Positions 27,619-36,508 of a stretch of DNA of 64,000 nt are shown piece by piece. The notes under the pieces are model-generated. The model was given only the letters and a program-made list of their open reading frames with translations, had not been told where the DNA came from and did not search any database. How positions within the stretch are numbered: the stretch's first letter is position 1; the number at the start of each line of letters is the position of its first letter. The position numbers were made by a program, and so were the translations under genes. The stretch comes from Cupriavidus oxalaticus (GTDB taxonomy: Bacteria; Pseudomonadota; Gammaproteobacteria; Burkholderiales; Burkholderiaceae). The stretch covers positions 2,346,413 to 2,410,412 of the forward strand of contig NZ_CP038634.1 in the NCBI RefSeq assembly GCF_004768545.1, in the 5' to 3' direction.

Positions 27619-28836
27619 ATGTCCAGACCTGCCGGCCTCTGCGCCGCCCCCACCGCGCCCGATCCCCTGGCATGGCGCGAGATCTACGCCGCGCTGTGCG
27701 GCCTGTGCGCGAGCCTCGTCGCCATCGGCCTGGCGCGCTTTGCCTACACCGCGCTGGTGCCGCCGCTGATCCAGTCGCACTGGTTCCCGGCCTCGCAGAC
27801 CGTCGCGCTGGGCGCGGCCAACTTCGCCGGCTACCTGGCCGGCGCCTTGCTGGGCCGGCCGATGGTATCGGTCTGGTCCAGCCGCACGGTGCTGCGCGCG
27901 TTGATGCTTGCCGCCACGCTGGCATTCTTTGCCTGCGCGTGGCCTTTGTCGGTGGCGTGGTTCTTCGGCTGGCGCTTTGTCTCGGGGCTGGCCGGGGGCG
28001 GCATCATGGTGCTGGTGGCGACCTCGATCCTGCCGCATATCCCGGCGCCGCGCCGCGGGCTGGCGATGGGCACGATCTTCGTCGGGCTTGGCCTGGGTAT
28101 CGCTGCCTCGGGCACGCTCGTGCCGCGCCTGCTGCAGTTCGGCCTGCGCGAGACCTGGCTGGGGCTGGGCGCGTTGGCGCTGGCGCTGACCGTGTTCAGC
28201 TGGTTCGGCTGGCCCGGCCCGCTGCCGCAATCCGGTGCGGGCGCGGCGGCAAAGGCACCGCCGGCAGCGGCGCGGCGTCGGCTGCAATGGCTCTACGCGC
28301 AATACGCGATCAATGCGTTCGGACTGGTGCCGGCGATGCTGCTGCTGGTCGACCTGGTCGCACGCGGGCTGGGGCGCGGCAGCGAGGTCGGCGCATCGTA
28401 CTGGGTGCTCTATGGCCTGGGCGCGATCGCCGGGCCGCTGGTGTGCGGCTTTGCCGGCGAACGCATCGGCTTCGGCGTTGCCTATCGCGTCGCGCTGCTG
28501 CTGCAGGGACTTGCCGCGGCGATGCTGGCATTGTGCGGCGATCCGCTTGCGCTGGGCGTGGCGGCGGTGGTCCTCGGTGCCTTCACGCCCGGCATTGCGC
28601 CGCTCGGACTGGGCGCGATCCAGGAGGCGCTGCCGCACGACCCTGCCGCGCAGCGCGCCGCATGGAGCCATGCCACCAGTGCCTTTGCGCTGTTCCAGGC
28701 GCTGGCCGGCTACGGCTATGCATGGCTGTTTGCGCATTCGCATGAGAACTACGCGCTGATCTTCGGCTGCGGCGCGGCGGCGCTGGCACTGGCGCTGGTG
28801 TTGAGCCTGGCCGGCCAGCGCCGCGCGGCACCGTGA
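27619..28836 (+). CDS. YbfB/YjiJ family MFS transporter
   Basis: A 405-residue major-facilitator protein of the YbfB/YjiJ group with about 12 hydrophobic helices. Typical blocks are IGLARFAYTALVPPLI in helix 1, GAANFAGYLAGALLGR, and GGGIMVLVATSILPH. The substrate of this group is not established. The ATG at 27619 is preceded by CCGGAGATTCCC; an ATG at 27556 would add 21 residues that are not family-like. It lies 158 bases after the TetR gene and may share its control. Confidence 0.9.
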   Translation: MSRPAGLCAAPTAPDPLAWREIYAALCGLCASLVAIGLARFAYTALVPPLIQSHWFPASQTVALGAANFAGYLAGALLGRPMVSVWSSRTVLRALMLAATLAFFACAWPLSVAWFFGWRFVSGLAGGGIMVLVATSILPHIPAPRRGLAMGTIFVGLGLGIAASGTLVPRLLQFGLRETWLGLGALALALTVFSWFGWPGPLPQSGAGAAAKAPPAAARRRLQWLYAQYAINAFGLVPAMLLLVDLVARGLGRGSEVGASYWVLYGLGAIAGPLVCGFAGERIGFGVAYRVALLLQGLAAAMLALCGDPLALGVAAVVLGAFTPGIAPLGLGAIQEALPHDPAAQRAAWSHATSAFALFQALAGYGYAWLFAHSHENYALIFGCGAAALALALVLSLAGQRRAAP

Positions 28837-28928
28837 ACGTCGCCGGCAGCAATCCCGGCATCGGCCTAGAATCCAGATTTCCCCCGGCCCCGCTGCGGGC
28901 CGGCATGACCTGCAAGGAGCAGCAACGC

Positions 28929-30044
28929 ATGAGCCATCTGTTCGAACCGCTGGAAATCGGCAGCCTCCGGCTCGCCAACCGCATCATCATTGCGCCGATG
29001 TGCCAGTACTCGGCGCAGGACGGCAACGCCGGCGACTGGCACATGATCCATCTCGGCACGCTGGCGCTGTCAGGCGCCGGCATGCTGATCGTGGAAGCGA
29101 CCGCGGTCTCGCCGGAAGGCCGCATCACGCCGCAGGACCTGGGCCTGTATTCGGACGACAACGAGGCGGCGCTGGGGCGCGTGGTGCAGGCGATGCGCGC
29201 GCATTCGCCCATCGGCATAGCGATCCAGCTCGGCCATGCGGGCCGCAAGGCGTCGAGCCATGCGCCGTGGGACGGGGGTCAGCAGATCGCGCCGGATGCG
29301 CCCGGCGGCTGGCACGCCGTGGCGCCGTCGGCGGTGCCGCATGGCGACGGCGAAGTGCCGCCGGCCGCGCTCGACCGCGCCGGCATGGACAAGGTGCGCG
29401 ACGACTTTGTCGCGGCGGCGCGGCGCGCGGCACGGCTCGGGCTGGACGGCATCGAGATCCATGCCGCGCATGGCTACCTGCTGCACCAGTTCCTGTCGCC
29501 GCTGGCCAACCATCGCGACGACGAATACGGCGGCAGCCTGGAAAACCGCATGCGCTTTCCGATCGAAGTCTTCGACGCGGTGCGCGAAGCGTTCCCAGCG
29601 GAGCGGCCGGTGTGGATGCGCATTTCGGCCACCGACTGGGTGCCGGGCGGATGGGACATCGAGGGCACGGTGGCCTTGTCCAAGGCAGTGCAGTCGCGCG
29701 GCTGCGCGGCCATCCACGTCACCACCGGCGGCGTCTCGCCGCAGCAGGCGATCAAGCTCGGCCCGGGCTACCAGGTGCCGTACGCACAGCGCGTCAAGGC
29801 CGAAGTGGGGCTGCCGACGATCGCGGTGGGCCTGATCACCGAGCCCGAGCAGGCCGAAGCGATCATTGCCAACCAGGAGGCCGATGCGGTCTCGCTGGCG
29901 CGCGCCATGCTGTACGACCCGCGCTGGCCGTGGCATGCGGCCGCGCGGCTGGGCGCCAGCGTCCATGCGCCGAAGCAGTACTGGCGCTCGCAGCCGCGCG
30001 AACTGAAGGACCTGTTTGCCGGCGCCGCCTTCGGCCAGCGCTAG
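28929..30044 (+). CDS. NADH:flavin oxidoreductase (old yellow enzyme, YqjM-like)
   Basis: FMN-dependent ene-reductase of 371 residues. Features are APMCQYSA with the regulatory Cys of the YqjM/thermophilic-like class, IQLGHAGRKAS, the paired-residue motif HAAHGYLLHQFLSP, and NHRDDEYGGSLENRMRF. Such enzymes reduce activated C=C bonds and some nitro compounds with NAD(P)H, often as a response to electrophiles. AAGGAGCAGCAACGC precedes the ATG at 28929; a longer frame to 28833 is rejected. The VOC gene follows 29 bases later, so the two are probably one transcription unit. Confidence 0.93.
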   Translation: MSHLFEPLEIGSLRLANRIIIAPMCQYSAQDGNAGDWHMIHLGTLALSGAGMLIVEATAVSPEGRITPQDLGLYSDDNEAALGRVVQAMRAHSPIGIAIQLGHAGRKASSHAPWDGGQQIAPDAPGGWHAVAPSAVPHGDGEVPPAALDRAGMDKVRDDFVAAARRAARLGLDGIEIHAAHGYLLHQFLSPLANHRDDEYGGSLENRMRFPIEVFDAVREAFPAERPVWMRISATDWVPGGWDIEGTVALSKAVQSRGCAAIHVTTGGVSPQQAIKLGPGYQVPYAQRVKAEVGLPTIAVGLITEPEQAEAIIANQEADAVSLARAMLYDPRWPWHAAARLGASVHAPKQYWRSQPRELKDLFAGAAFGQR

Positions 30045-30073
30045 GCCCACCACATCTGCAGGGGGGTAGTGCC

Positions 30074-30496
30074 ATGAAGCCTCGCATCACACTGGTCACG
30101 CTGGGCGTCGACGACCTGGAGCGCGCGGTGCGCTTCTATCGCGATGGCCTGGGACTGTCGACACCGGGCATTGTCGGCCAGCAGTTCGAACACGGCGCGG
30201 TCGCGTTCTTCGACCTGCAGTCCGGGCTGAAGCTGGCACTGTGGCCGCGCGCGAGCCTGGCGCACGACGCCGGGCTGACGGTGACACCGCGCGCGTCCAC
30301 CGATTTTTCGCTGGCCCACAATGTCGGCGACAAGGCGGAAGTCGATGCCGTGATGGCGCAGGCGAAGGCGGCAGGCGCTACCGTGGTCAAACCGGCGCAG
30401 GACACGTTCTGGGGCGGCTATGCGGGCTATTTCCAGGATCCCGACGGGCACCTGTGGGAGGTCGCGTGGAACCCGGAAATGCTGCCCGCCGGCTGA
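30074..30496 (+). CDS. VOC family (glyoxalase/bleomycin-resistance fold) protein
   Basis: A 140-residue vicinal-oxygen-chelate protein with two beta-alpha-beta-beta-beta modules: LVTLGVDDLERAVRFYRDGLG at the N-terminus and GYFQDPDGHLWEVAWNP at the C-terminus, including the conserved Glu. Members range from glyoxalase-like enzymes to binding proteins, so the activity is not assigned. The start lies 29 bases after the ene-reductase stop, which suggests a joint role in handling reactive carbonyls or xenobiotics. Confidence 0.88.
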   Translation: MKPRITLVTLGVDDLERAVRFYRDGLGLSTPGIVGQQFEHGAVAFFDLQSGLKLALWPRASLAHDAGLTVTPRASTDFSLAHNVGDKAEVDAVMAQAKAAGATVVKPAQDTFWGGYAGYFQDPDGHLWEVAWNPEMLPAG

Positions 30497-30712
30497 CCTG
30501 CCGCGCCTCCCTTGCGGCAGCGCACCAGCCGTGGTGCGCCGCCGCAAAGGGATTTCCATGATTGCCACGCCCGCGCGAACTCCCGACTATCCTTGGTAAC
30601 AGACAGCCTTAGCATGGCGGCGGAGCGACCCCCACGCAGTGCCTTTGCATCACGCTTCGCCGGCAGACCACCGAAGTAAAGCAATAAGAACAAAAGGCCA
30701 AGGGAGACGTCC

Positions 30713-30880
30713 ATGCAAGTCTATGACAGCCTGCTGTATGTGACTGCGATGGTGCTGGTGTGCTTGTACGTGTATCTGGGCGTGCTGTCGCGCAGTGCCG
30801 CGATTCGCCTGGGTTCGCCGGCGATCGTGGCGGGACTGGTGCTCGCTTACTCGCTGTCCCCGCTGCATTCGGGCGGCTGA
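30713..30880 (+). CDS. Small two-helix membrane protein, unknown
   Basis: A 55-residue frame with AGGGAGACGTCC before its ATG. It encodes two hydrophobic segments (about 7-24 and 35-50) joined by SRSAAIRLGS. I do not recognise the family. It lies between the VOC gene and the convergent hybrid kinase gene. The clear ribosome site and membrane pattern make it a likely real gene. Confidence 0.6.
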   Translation: MQVYDSLLYVTAMVLVCLYVYLGVLSRSAAIRLGSPAIVAGLVLAYSLSPLHSGG

Positions 30881-30927
30881 CGCCCGCAGCGGTGCGCGGC
30901 CATCCGGCTTGATGCGGGAGGGCCGTC

Positions 30928-32793
30928 CTAATCAGCTTCGGCCTGTGAATGGCCGCGGCGTGTTTCGCCCTGCGCGTCCTGCACATTCTGCGCGGGGGCA
31001 TCGCGCAGCAGCGTGTCGATCGCCGCGTGCAATTCCTGCGGAACCACCGGCTTGTGCAGCAGCAGCGTGCCTGCCGCATGCGCGGTCCGCAGCCGGTCCG
31101 CCGCCGTATCTCCCGTGATGATGATCGCCGGCACATGACGGCCCAGCTGCTGCCGGATCGCGTCCAGCGCTTCCTGGCCGGTGCGATGGCCGCGCAGGCG
31201 GTAGTCGGCAAGCACCAGTGCAGGCCGGAACGCCGCGAGCATGGCCAGCGCCTCGTCCTCGGATTCGGCCGTGCGGCAGTCGCATTGCCATGCCCCCAGC
31301 AGCTCCGACATGGCGGTGCGGATCGCTTCGTCGTCGTCGATCACCAGCACGCGCAGCCCGTCAAGCCCGCCCGGTGCCACCGGGTGCGGCGTGTCTTCCG
31401 GCGTGCTCCACGCGCGCGGCATCACGAAGCGGAACACCGACCCCCGCCCCGGCCGCGAGCCCAGCGTGACGTGCGTGCGCATCGTCCGCGCCAGCCCCTC
31501 GACGATGGCCAGCCCCAACCCCAGCCCCTTGCGCTGGTCGCGCTCCGGATTGCCGAGCTGGTGAAATTCGCGGAAGATCTCGCGATGCTGCGCGGCGGGA
31601 ATGCCGATGCCGGTGTCCCATACCTCGATCACGGCATGCAGCCGGCGCTGGCGGCACGCCACCAGCACGCCACCTTCCCGGGTATAGCGGATCGCATTGG
31701 CGATCAGGTTGCGCAGCACCAGTTCGACCAGCGTGGGATCGCCGTACAGCGTTGTGGTGGTATCGCGCGTGCGGTACACCAGCCCGCGCGCATCGGCCTG
31801 CGGCGCGAATTCGTTCTCGAGCTTGTGCAGCAGCGGCTGCAGCCGGAACGGCCGCGGCCGCGGCGTGACCACGCCGGCTTCGAGCTTGGAGAAGTCCAGC
31901 AGCGAGTTCAGCATTTCGCGTGCGGCGCCGGACGATGCCTCCACATGCTCCAGCAACTGGCGCTGGCGCGCATCCAGCGCGGTGCGGCCCAGCGACACCA
32001 GGAACAGCCCCATCGCATGCAGCGGCTGGCGCAGGTCATGGCTGGCCGAGGCCAGGAACACCGACTTGGCGCGGCTCGCTTGCTCCGCCGCATGCTGCGC
32101 GGCCTCGGCACGCGCGGTCTGCTCGCGCAGCTGCGAGATCAGCTCGATGTTTTCGAAGCGCAGCGCGATCGAATGCCGCGCCACGCGCGAATAGTTGCGT
32201 GCGAACATGATCAGCACGAACAGGTACAGCGGTGTGCCGAGGAACATGGGCAGGTATTCGATATCGCCGGTGACCAGGAACGCGATCCAGACCGGCACGA
32301 TCGACGGAATAAAGAAGCCGATCGCCACCGGCAGGCAGGCGGAGAACACCGCCAGCGCCGCCGCGCTCATGCCGGCGATCAGCGACAGCACGCAGATCAC
32401 CACCGCCGGCATGCTCACGTCCAGGTAGAGCCATGCCACCAGTCCCCACAGCGCGCCGATCAGCGCGAGCATGGCGGTCATGCCGCGCGCATAGCGGCCC
32501 GCGCCTGCCTCGGTCAGCCGTCCGGCCAGCGCCAGCCGCCCGAAGTACGCCACCGCGCAGGCCACTGCCATCGCGCAGGCCCAGGGCAGGGCGCCGGGAC
32601 GGTCGCCCGACAGCCTCAGGCCCGCGGCGAGGATAAAGGCCGCCAGCGAGCAGCCCAGCATGGCGATGCCGAAGCTCTGGTCGATCAGCGCCATCTGCGC
32701 GGCCAGCAGCCGCGGCTCGTCGAAGCGCGGCAGCAGCCGCACGCCCTGCGGGCGATCTCCCCTTACGCGCGGCGGCGCGTGGTCCGCGGTCAT
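30928..32793 (-). CDS. Hybrid sensor histidine kinase with receiver domain
   Basis: A 621-residue inner-membrane kinase. Six to seven hydrophobic segments fill residues 40-200 with no large periplasmic loop, so it probably senses a membrane or intramembrane signal. The H-box ASASHDLRQPLHAMG places the phospho-His at 252; the N-box (NLIANAIRY, about 362) and G-boxes (DTGIGIP, KGLGLGLAIVEGLA) follow. A C-terminal receiver has the acidic pocket DDD at 486-488 and the acceptor Asp530 (LVLADYRL). The gene overlaps the upstream response regulator by 4 bases (ATGA), so the two are translated together and form a phosphorelay. Confidence 0.94.
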   Translation of the reverse strand: MTADHAPPRVRGDRPQGVRLLPRFDEPRLLAAQMALIDQSFGIAMLGCSLAAFILAAGLRLSGDRPGALPWACAMAVACAVAYFGRLALAGRLTEAGAGRYARGMTAMLALIGALWGLVAWLYLDVSMPAVVICVLSLIAGMSAAALAVFSACLPVAIGFFIPSIVPVWIAFLVTGDIEYLPMFLGTPLYLFVLIMFARNYSRVARHSIALRFENIELISQLREQTARAEAAQHAAEQASRAKSVFLASASHDLRQPLHAMGLFLVSLGRTALDARQRQLLEHVEASSGAAREMLNSLLDFSKLEAGVVTPRPRPFRLQPLLHKLENEFAPQADARGLVYRTRDTTTTLYGDPTLVELVLRNLIANAIRYTREGGVLVACRQRRLHAVIEVWDTGIGIPAAQHREIFREFHQLGNPERDQRKGLGLGLAIVEGLARTMRTHVTLGSRPGRGSVFRFVMPRAWSTPEDTPHPVAPGGLDGLRVLVIDDDEAIRTAMSELLGAWQCDCRTAESEDEALAMLAAFRPALVLADYRLRGHRTGQEALDAIRQQLGRHVPAIIITGDTAADRLRTAHAAGTLLLHKPVVPQELHAAIDTLLRDAPAQNVQDAQGETRRGHSQAEAD

Positions 32794-33428
32794 CGCGCCG
32801 CCTGCACCAGCCCGCGGCGCTGCGCTTCCAGGATGGCTTCGACGCGGCTGACCACGCCGAGGTGGTCGAGGATGGCGGCCACATGAACGCGGACGGTGTT
32901 TTCGGACAGGCCCATGTGGTAGGCAATGACCTTGTTGGAGCGGCCCAGCGTGAGCTGGTGCAGCACCTCCAGCTGGCGCGGCGTGAGCGTGCTGGCGGCA
33001 TACGGCGCCGGCGCGGCGGCACGGCCGGCCGCACTGGCGTCATCGGAGAAATGCATGCCGCCGGCGAGGCAGCAGGCGATCGCTTCCTCGATCTCGCGCG
33101 CATCGGCCGACTTGGGCAGGAAGCCGGCGATCTCGCGCCGCACGTCGGCCGGAATGGTTTCCAGTCCGGAAGTGCCGGAAACGATCAGGATGCGCGCCGC
33201 GGGGAAATGCCGCCGCAATACCTTGACGCCCTCCAGGCCGTTCAGGCCCGGCATCTGGATATCGAGCAGCAGGATATCGACCGCGGCGCCGGCATGGTCC
33301 TGTACCGCCTGCATGACAGAGCCGGCTTCGATGATCTGCCCGACGCTCGGGCTGTCGGCCAGGACCAGGCGCAGGCCGGTGCGGAACAGGGTGTGGTCGT
33401 CGATCAGCAGCAGGCGGGCGTGGGGCAT
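32790..33428 (-). CDS. NarL/LuxR-type response regulator
   Basis: A 212-residue response regulator. The receiver has Asp10/Asp11, the phospho-acceptor Asp56 (LLLDIQMPG), and a Lys near 108 (LPKSADAREI). The LuxR-type HTH covers about 145-205 (LTPRQLEVLHQLTLGRSNKVIA). It is the first gene of the two-gene operon and the partner of the hybrid kinase downstream. Upstream, 33429-33778 holds repeats and terminators (listed separately) where its promoter must lie. The target genes are not evident; the nearby Crp-family regulator and acyl-CoA synthetase are candidates only by position. Confidence 0.94.
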   Translation of the reverse strand: MPHARLLLIDDHTLFRTGLRLVLADSPSVGQIIEAGSVMQAVQDHAGAAVDILLLDIQMPGLNGLEGVKVLRRHFPAARILIVSGTSGLETIPADVRREIAGFLPKSADAREIEEAIACCLAGGMHFSDDASAAGRAAAPAPYAASTLTPRQLEVLHQLTLGRSNKVIAYHMGLSENTVRVHVAAILDHLGVVSRVEAILEAQRRGLVQAAR

Positions 33429-33504
33429 GGGGAACAGGCGCCGTGAGCAGCGGGGCGCAGGTCAGTCTGGATGCCGTCGCAGCGGGCAACGGGTCGACTG
33501 ACAT

Positions 33505-33531
33505 TGGACAAGAATCCATGGAGATTGTCCA
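33505..33531. promoter_or_regulatory. Inverted repeat upstream of the response regulator operon
   Basis: TGGACAA (33505-33511) and TTGTCCA (33525-33531) form a 7-base dyad with a 13-base gap, 77 bases before the response regulator start. It could be an autoregulatory site for the NarL-type regulator, or a stem of the possible plus-strand RNA ending at 33676. The rest of 33429-33640 shows no gene. Confidence 0.35.
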
Positions 33532-33643
33532 TGCACCAGACGCGTGGGCGCGACTAGTCCGGAAAGATTATTGGCCCGGCGCGGCGCCGGTGCGAAGATC
33601 CTCGTCGTGGACAGTTCCGCGACATGTCCGCACCACTTTTCGT

Positions 33644-33676
33644 TACCCACTACCACCCGGCTGTGGGTATTTTTTT
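33644..33676 (+). terminator. Orphan intrinsic terminator, plus strand
   Basis: TACCCAC (33644-33650) pairs with GTGGGTA (33663-33669) and is followed at once by seven Ts (33670-33676). It is a good rho-independent terminator on the plus strand, yet the flanking genes are all on the minus strand, so it may end a small RNA. Confidence 0.6.
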
Positions 33677-33697
33677 GTCTGCGGTTTTGCGATCGGC

Positions 33698-33767
33698 AAA
33701 GAAAAGGCCGGCGTCGCGGGGCGGTGCCGGCCTGGAGCGAATCCGGACAACGGATGTCCGGATTCGC
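33698..33767 (-). terminator. Terminator hairpins downstream of the lipoprotein gene
   Basis: On the minus strand a perfect 13-base stem (33755-33767 with 33737-33749, loop of 5) is followed by a second stem, AGGCCGGC (33726-33733 read in reverse) with GCCGGCCT (33705-33712), and then TTTTCTTT. The second hairpin plus T-tract is the likely transcription end of the lipoprotein gene. Confidence 0.65.
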
Positions 33768-33778
33768 CGTGCGGTGGA

Positions 33779-35440
33779 TTACGGACGGTTGAGCGAGATG
33801 CTGTAGAAGTTGACGTTGTTCACGCCGATCGACACGTTCACGCCGGTATTGCCCAGCACCATCGCGATCGACTCGGCTGCGGCGGTGCTCGCTTCGCGAT
33901 AGCGCAGGCCAGGCGCCGGCACGTTCTGCTTCCAGCTGTCGAGGCGGCCGTCTTCGACGCGCTTGCGGGTATAGATGCCAGTCTGCGCGTCGGCCGATTC
34001 GACCACCGTGCTCCATTTCTCCGTACCGGTGAAGGTGAGCACAGGCGTGCCACCGCCCGCGGGCCGCAGGTACATCACCGCGTTATCCCAATACGCATTG
34101 GAATAGCCGACTGCCGGCAGCGCGCGGTCAACCTGCTTGCTGAAGATCATGAAGCCGTCTTCATGCGGGATCACCGCCATCATCTGACCATCGGTGCCCT
34201 TGAAGGTGTAGACGGGCTGCGCGCTGGCATAGAGGTCGTTGAAGCCGAAGATGCCGTTGCCGATTGCGGAGAAGGTCGGCAGCTCGGCTGCCGGCCAGCT
34301 TTCGCAGCTGTTGATGCCGGTGCAGTCGGCGCCCGCGGTCGCCTTGCCGTCGGCATCCAGGCTCAGTGTGACGCGGCTGGGCTTGAGTGGCGAGCCGGCG
34401 TCCTCACGCTCGTAGCCGAGGCCGTTCCAGTTGCCGGCAAGGTCGGCCAGGGTCAGCGACTGGGCGGGAATCAGCATGGCCACGCCGGGGTTCGGCATCG
34501 GCGCTGCCGGCACGGCCAGGCCCACGCCGGACTTCGACATCAGCACGGTCGTGACGCTGCCGCCGGACGAGACGGTGAAGCGGCAGGCTTCGGCGGCATC
34601 CGGGGTCAGCGTCACCGACGAACCGGAGGGTGCGTCCGCGGCGAAGCTGGACTTCTGCGTGATCGTCAGCGCGCTGGCATCGACTTCGGCAATGGTGCCG
34701 GACGGGTAGCTCAGGCCGACCAGGTGGTACTTGCCCGAGCGCAGGCCCGCGCAGCTTGCCGCCGCCGGTTGCAGCGCGGTCTGGATCGCCGTGGCGCCTG
34801 CATTGGAGGCGACTGCCGACGACAGCTCGTCCAGCGAGGTCTGCGACGACTCCAGGCGCTCGCCCAGCTGGTCGAGCAGCTGATCCTGAGCGTTGCCCGC
34901 AGTGCTGCCATTGGCCGCTACCAGCGTGCCCTTGAGCGGATCGACGCCGGTCAGGTCGACCACGCCGGTCAGTACCAGCTTCACGGCCTCGGTGGCCGTG
35001 TTCAGGCCGCTGGTGGTCAGCTTGGCCTGTGCGCTGGCATCGAACTGGTTGAAGAAGGCGTCGGTGTCGCCGCCGGCCAGCGATGCGGTGATCAGCTCGG
35101 TCAGCGGCGTGATGTTGGCCGTGGCGGTGGTACCGCTGCCGGCTTCCACGACCGAATGCAGCGTGGTGCCGTCCGGCGTCGTGACGCTCAGCACGCACGG
35201 GCGCGTGGCGTTCGGGATATCGATGGTGAAGGTGCCGTCCGCGGCGGTGGTGGCGGTGCCGCTGCCCGATGCGCACTTGGCCTGCACGCTGGCATTGCCC
35301 AGCGCCGCGCCCACTGCGGCCGTGCCGCTGATCTTGGTGGTCGGAGCCGAAGAAGCCGGCGCTTCGCTTTCTCCTCCGCCGCCGCATGCTGTCAGCACGG
35401 CGACAGCCAGACCCGTCAGAAACAAGTTTGTGGTTTTCAT
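33779..35440 (-). CDS. Secreted lipoprotein with Ig-like/carboxypeptidase-regulatory N-terminus, unknown
   Basis: A 553-residue lipoprotein. The signal peptide ends with the lipobox LTAC (Cys19) followed by GGGGES, so the protein is probably anchored in the outer membrane. Residues about 35-110 look like a carboxypeptidase-regulatory-type beta domain (ISGTAAVGAALGNASVQAKC, TTAADGTFTIDIPN). The remainder is beta-rich and of unknown function. The ATG at 35440 fits the signal peptide; the open frame runs to 35599. It stands alone between the two-component operon and the Crp-family gene, with a terminator behind it and an 8-base inverted repeat (35519-35526/35532-35539) in its upstream region. 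Confidence 0.82.
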   Translation of the reverse strand: MKTTNLFLTGLAVAVLTACGGGGESEAPASSAPTTKISGTAAVGAALGNASVQAKCASGSGTATTAADGTFTIDIPNATRPCVLSVTTPDGTTLHSVVEAGSGTTATANITPLTELITASLAGGDTDAFFNQFDASAQAKLTTSGLNTATEAVKLVLTGVVDLTGVDPLKGTLVAANGSTAGNAQDQLLDQLGERLESSQTSLDELSSAVASNAGATAIQTALQPAAASCAGLRSGKYHLVGLSYPSGTIAEVDASALTITQKSSFAADAPSGSSVTLTPDAAEACRFTVSSGGSVTTVLMSKSGVGLAVPAAPMPNPGVAMLIPAQSLTLADLAGNWNGLGYEREDAGSPLKPSRVTLSLDADGKATAGADCTGINSCESWPAAELPTFSAIGNGIFGFNDLYASAQPVYTFKGTDGQMMAVIPHEDGFMIFSKQVDRALPAVGYSNAYWDNAVMYLRPAGGGTPVLTFTGTEKWSTVVESADAQTGIYTRKRVEDGRLDSWKQNVPAPGLRYREASTAAAESIAMVLGNTGVNVSIGVNNVNFYSISLNRP

Positions 35441-35614
35441 CCCTGTATTTGGCTTTATGTGGTTCTGGTTATGGCAGGGACCGCGCTGGTCGACCCGTGG
35501 CTCATGCAGCCCCGCCAACAGGGTGGCTCGCCCACCCTGCGGGCGCGAGTGTGTGCGAACGGCAGGGTTCAAGGTAACCCGCGTTCTGGTGATTGACACA
35601 CAAATAAGACATAT

Positions 35615-35640
35615 GGTTTGGCGGCCAGCGCCGCCAAACC
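35615..35640. terminator. GC hairpin downstream of the Crp-family gene
   Basis: GGTTTGGCGGC (35615-35625) and GCCGCCAAACC (35630-35640) form a perfect 11-base stem with loop CAGC, 8 bases past the stop of the Crp-family gene. The T-content after it is moderate (ATATGTCTTATTTG on the minus strand). Confidence 0.6.
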
Positions 35641-35647
35641 TTGACCG

Positions 35648-36352
35648 CTACAGCTCTGACAGCCCGAAGCTGCGCAAGCGCGGCAGGTCGGTCACGCGGA
35701 TGCTCTGGTAGGACAGATGCACCATGCCGGCGTCGGCCAGCCGTCGCAGCGCCTGGTTGACGCGTTGCCGCGACAGCCCGGTCAGCAGGCCGATTTCTTC
35801 CTGCGACAGCTCCAGCACGGGACTGGTGCGCGGATACAGGTCGGGATGGAACAGCTGCGCGATTGCCTGCGCCACGCGCGCATCGGCGCCGAGCAGGCGG
35901 TCGTTCTGCACCGTGGCGATGAACTGGCCCATGCGCTCGTTGAGCTGGCGTACGACAAAGCTTGCAAACGGCAGGCTCTGCGCCAGCAGCGTGTTGAAGA
36001 CCGGCTCGGGCACCAGCAGCACTTGCGAGTCGCGGATGGCGATCACGTCGTAGCGGCGGTCTTCGCGCTTGATCACGCTGCCTTCGCCGCACCAGCCGCC
36101 GGCCGGCACGCCGGAGAAGGTGCAGCCGCGTCCGTCCGGCGTGTACACCGCCAGCTTGATCAGGCCGCTGTCGACCCCGATCCAGTAGCGCGAAGGCTCG
36201 CCGCGCCGGGCAATGAAGGCGCCCGCGGCGAAGGACTGCAGCAGTGTCTCGCGCGCGGCCAGCGCCTGGTGTTCCGCCGCCAGCGCGGCGTACCACACAT
36301 GGCTGGCAAGCATGCTTTCAGGGGCGCGAGTGGGGTTCTGGGATGCGGTCAT
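35648..36352 (-). CDS. Crp/Fnr family transcriptional regulator
   Basis: A 234-residue Crp/Fnr-type regulator. The cNMP-binding-like beta-roll (about 35-150) reads FAAGAFIARRGEPSRYWIGVDSGLIKL, and the winged HTH (about 160-225) has LSQEEIGLLTGLSRQRVNQALRRL. No N-terminal Cys cluster is present, so it is not an Fnr-type iron-sulfur sensor. The ATG at 36352 gives the normal family length; the open frame extends to 36946. It diverges from the acyl-CoA synthetase gene, and the gap holds a 16-base palindrome. It probably regulates itself and that gene. Confidence 0.92.
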   Translation of the reverse strand: MTASQNPTRAPESMLASHVWYAALAAEHQALAARETLLQSFAAGAFIARRGEPSRYWIGVDSGLIKLAVYTPDGRGCTFSGVPAGGWCGEGSVIKREDRRYDVIAIRDSQVLLVPEPVFNTLLAQSLPFASFVVRQLNERMGQFIATVQNDRLLGADARVAQAIAQLFHPDLYPRTSPVLELSQEEIGLLTGLSRQRVNQALRRLADAGMVHLSYQSIRVTDLPRLRSFGLSEL

Positions 36353-36428
36353 GACATCGGCGCGAGCGGCTGCGCGGCACTTTGTAAGATTTGCGTAAGC
36401 CTTGGCCGGCGCGGGTTTGCGGGAAGTT

Positions 36429-36444
36429 TGTCGTCCGGACGACA
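36429..36444. promoter_or_regulatory. 16-bp perfect palindrome in divergent promoter region
   Basis: TGTCGTCCGGACGACA is a perfect palindrome between the divergent Crp-family gene and acyl-CoA synthetase gene. Its size and dyad symmetry suit a Crp-type dimer, although it does not match the classical TGTGA or TTGAT half-sites. Confidence 0.55.
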
Positions 36445-36508
36445 GTGCGCCGGGCGTGTGCGATGATAGCCTTGCCCCAGAAAAAGTGCGACTAGCGGAG
36501 ACACAGCA

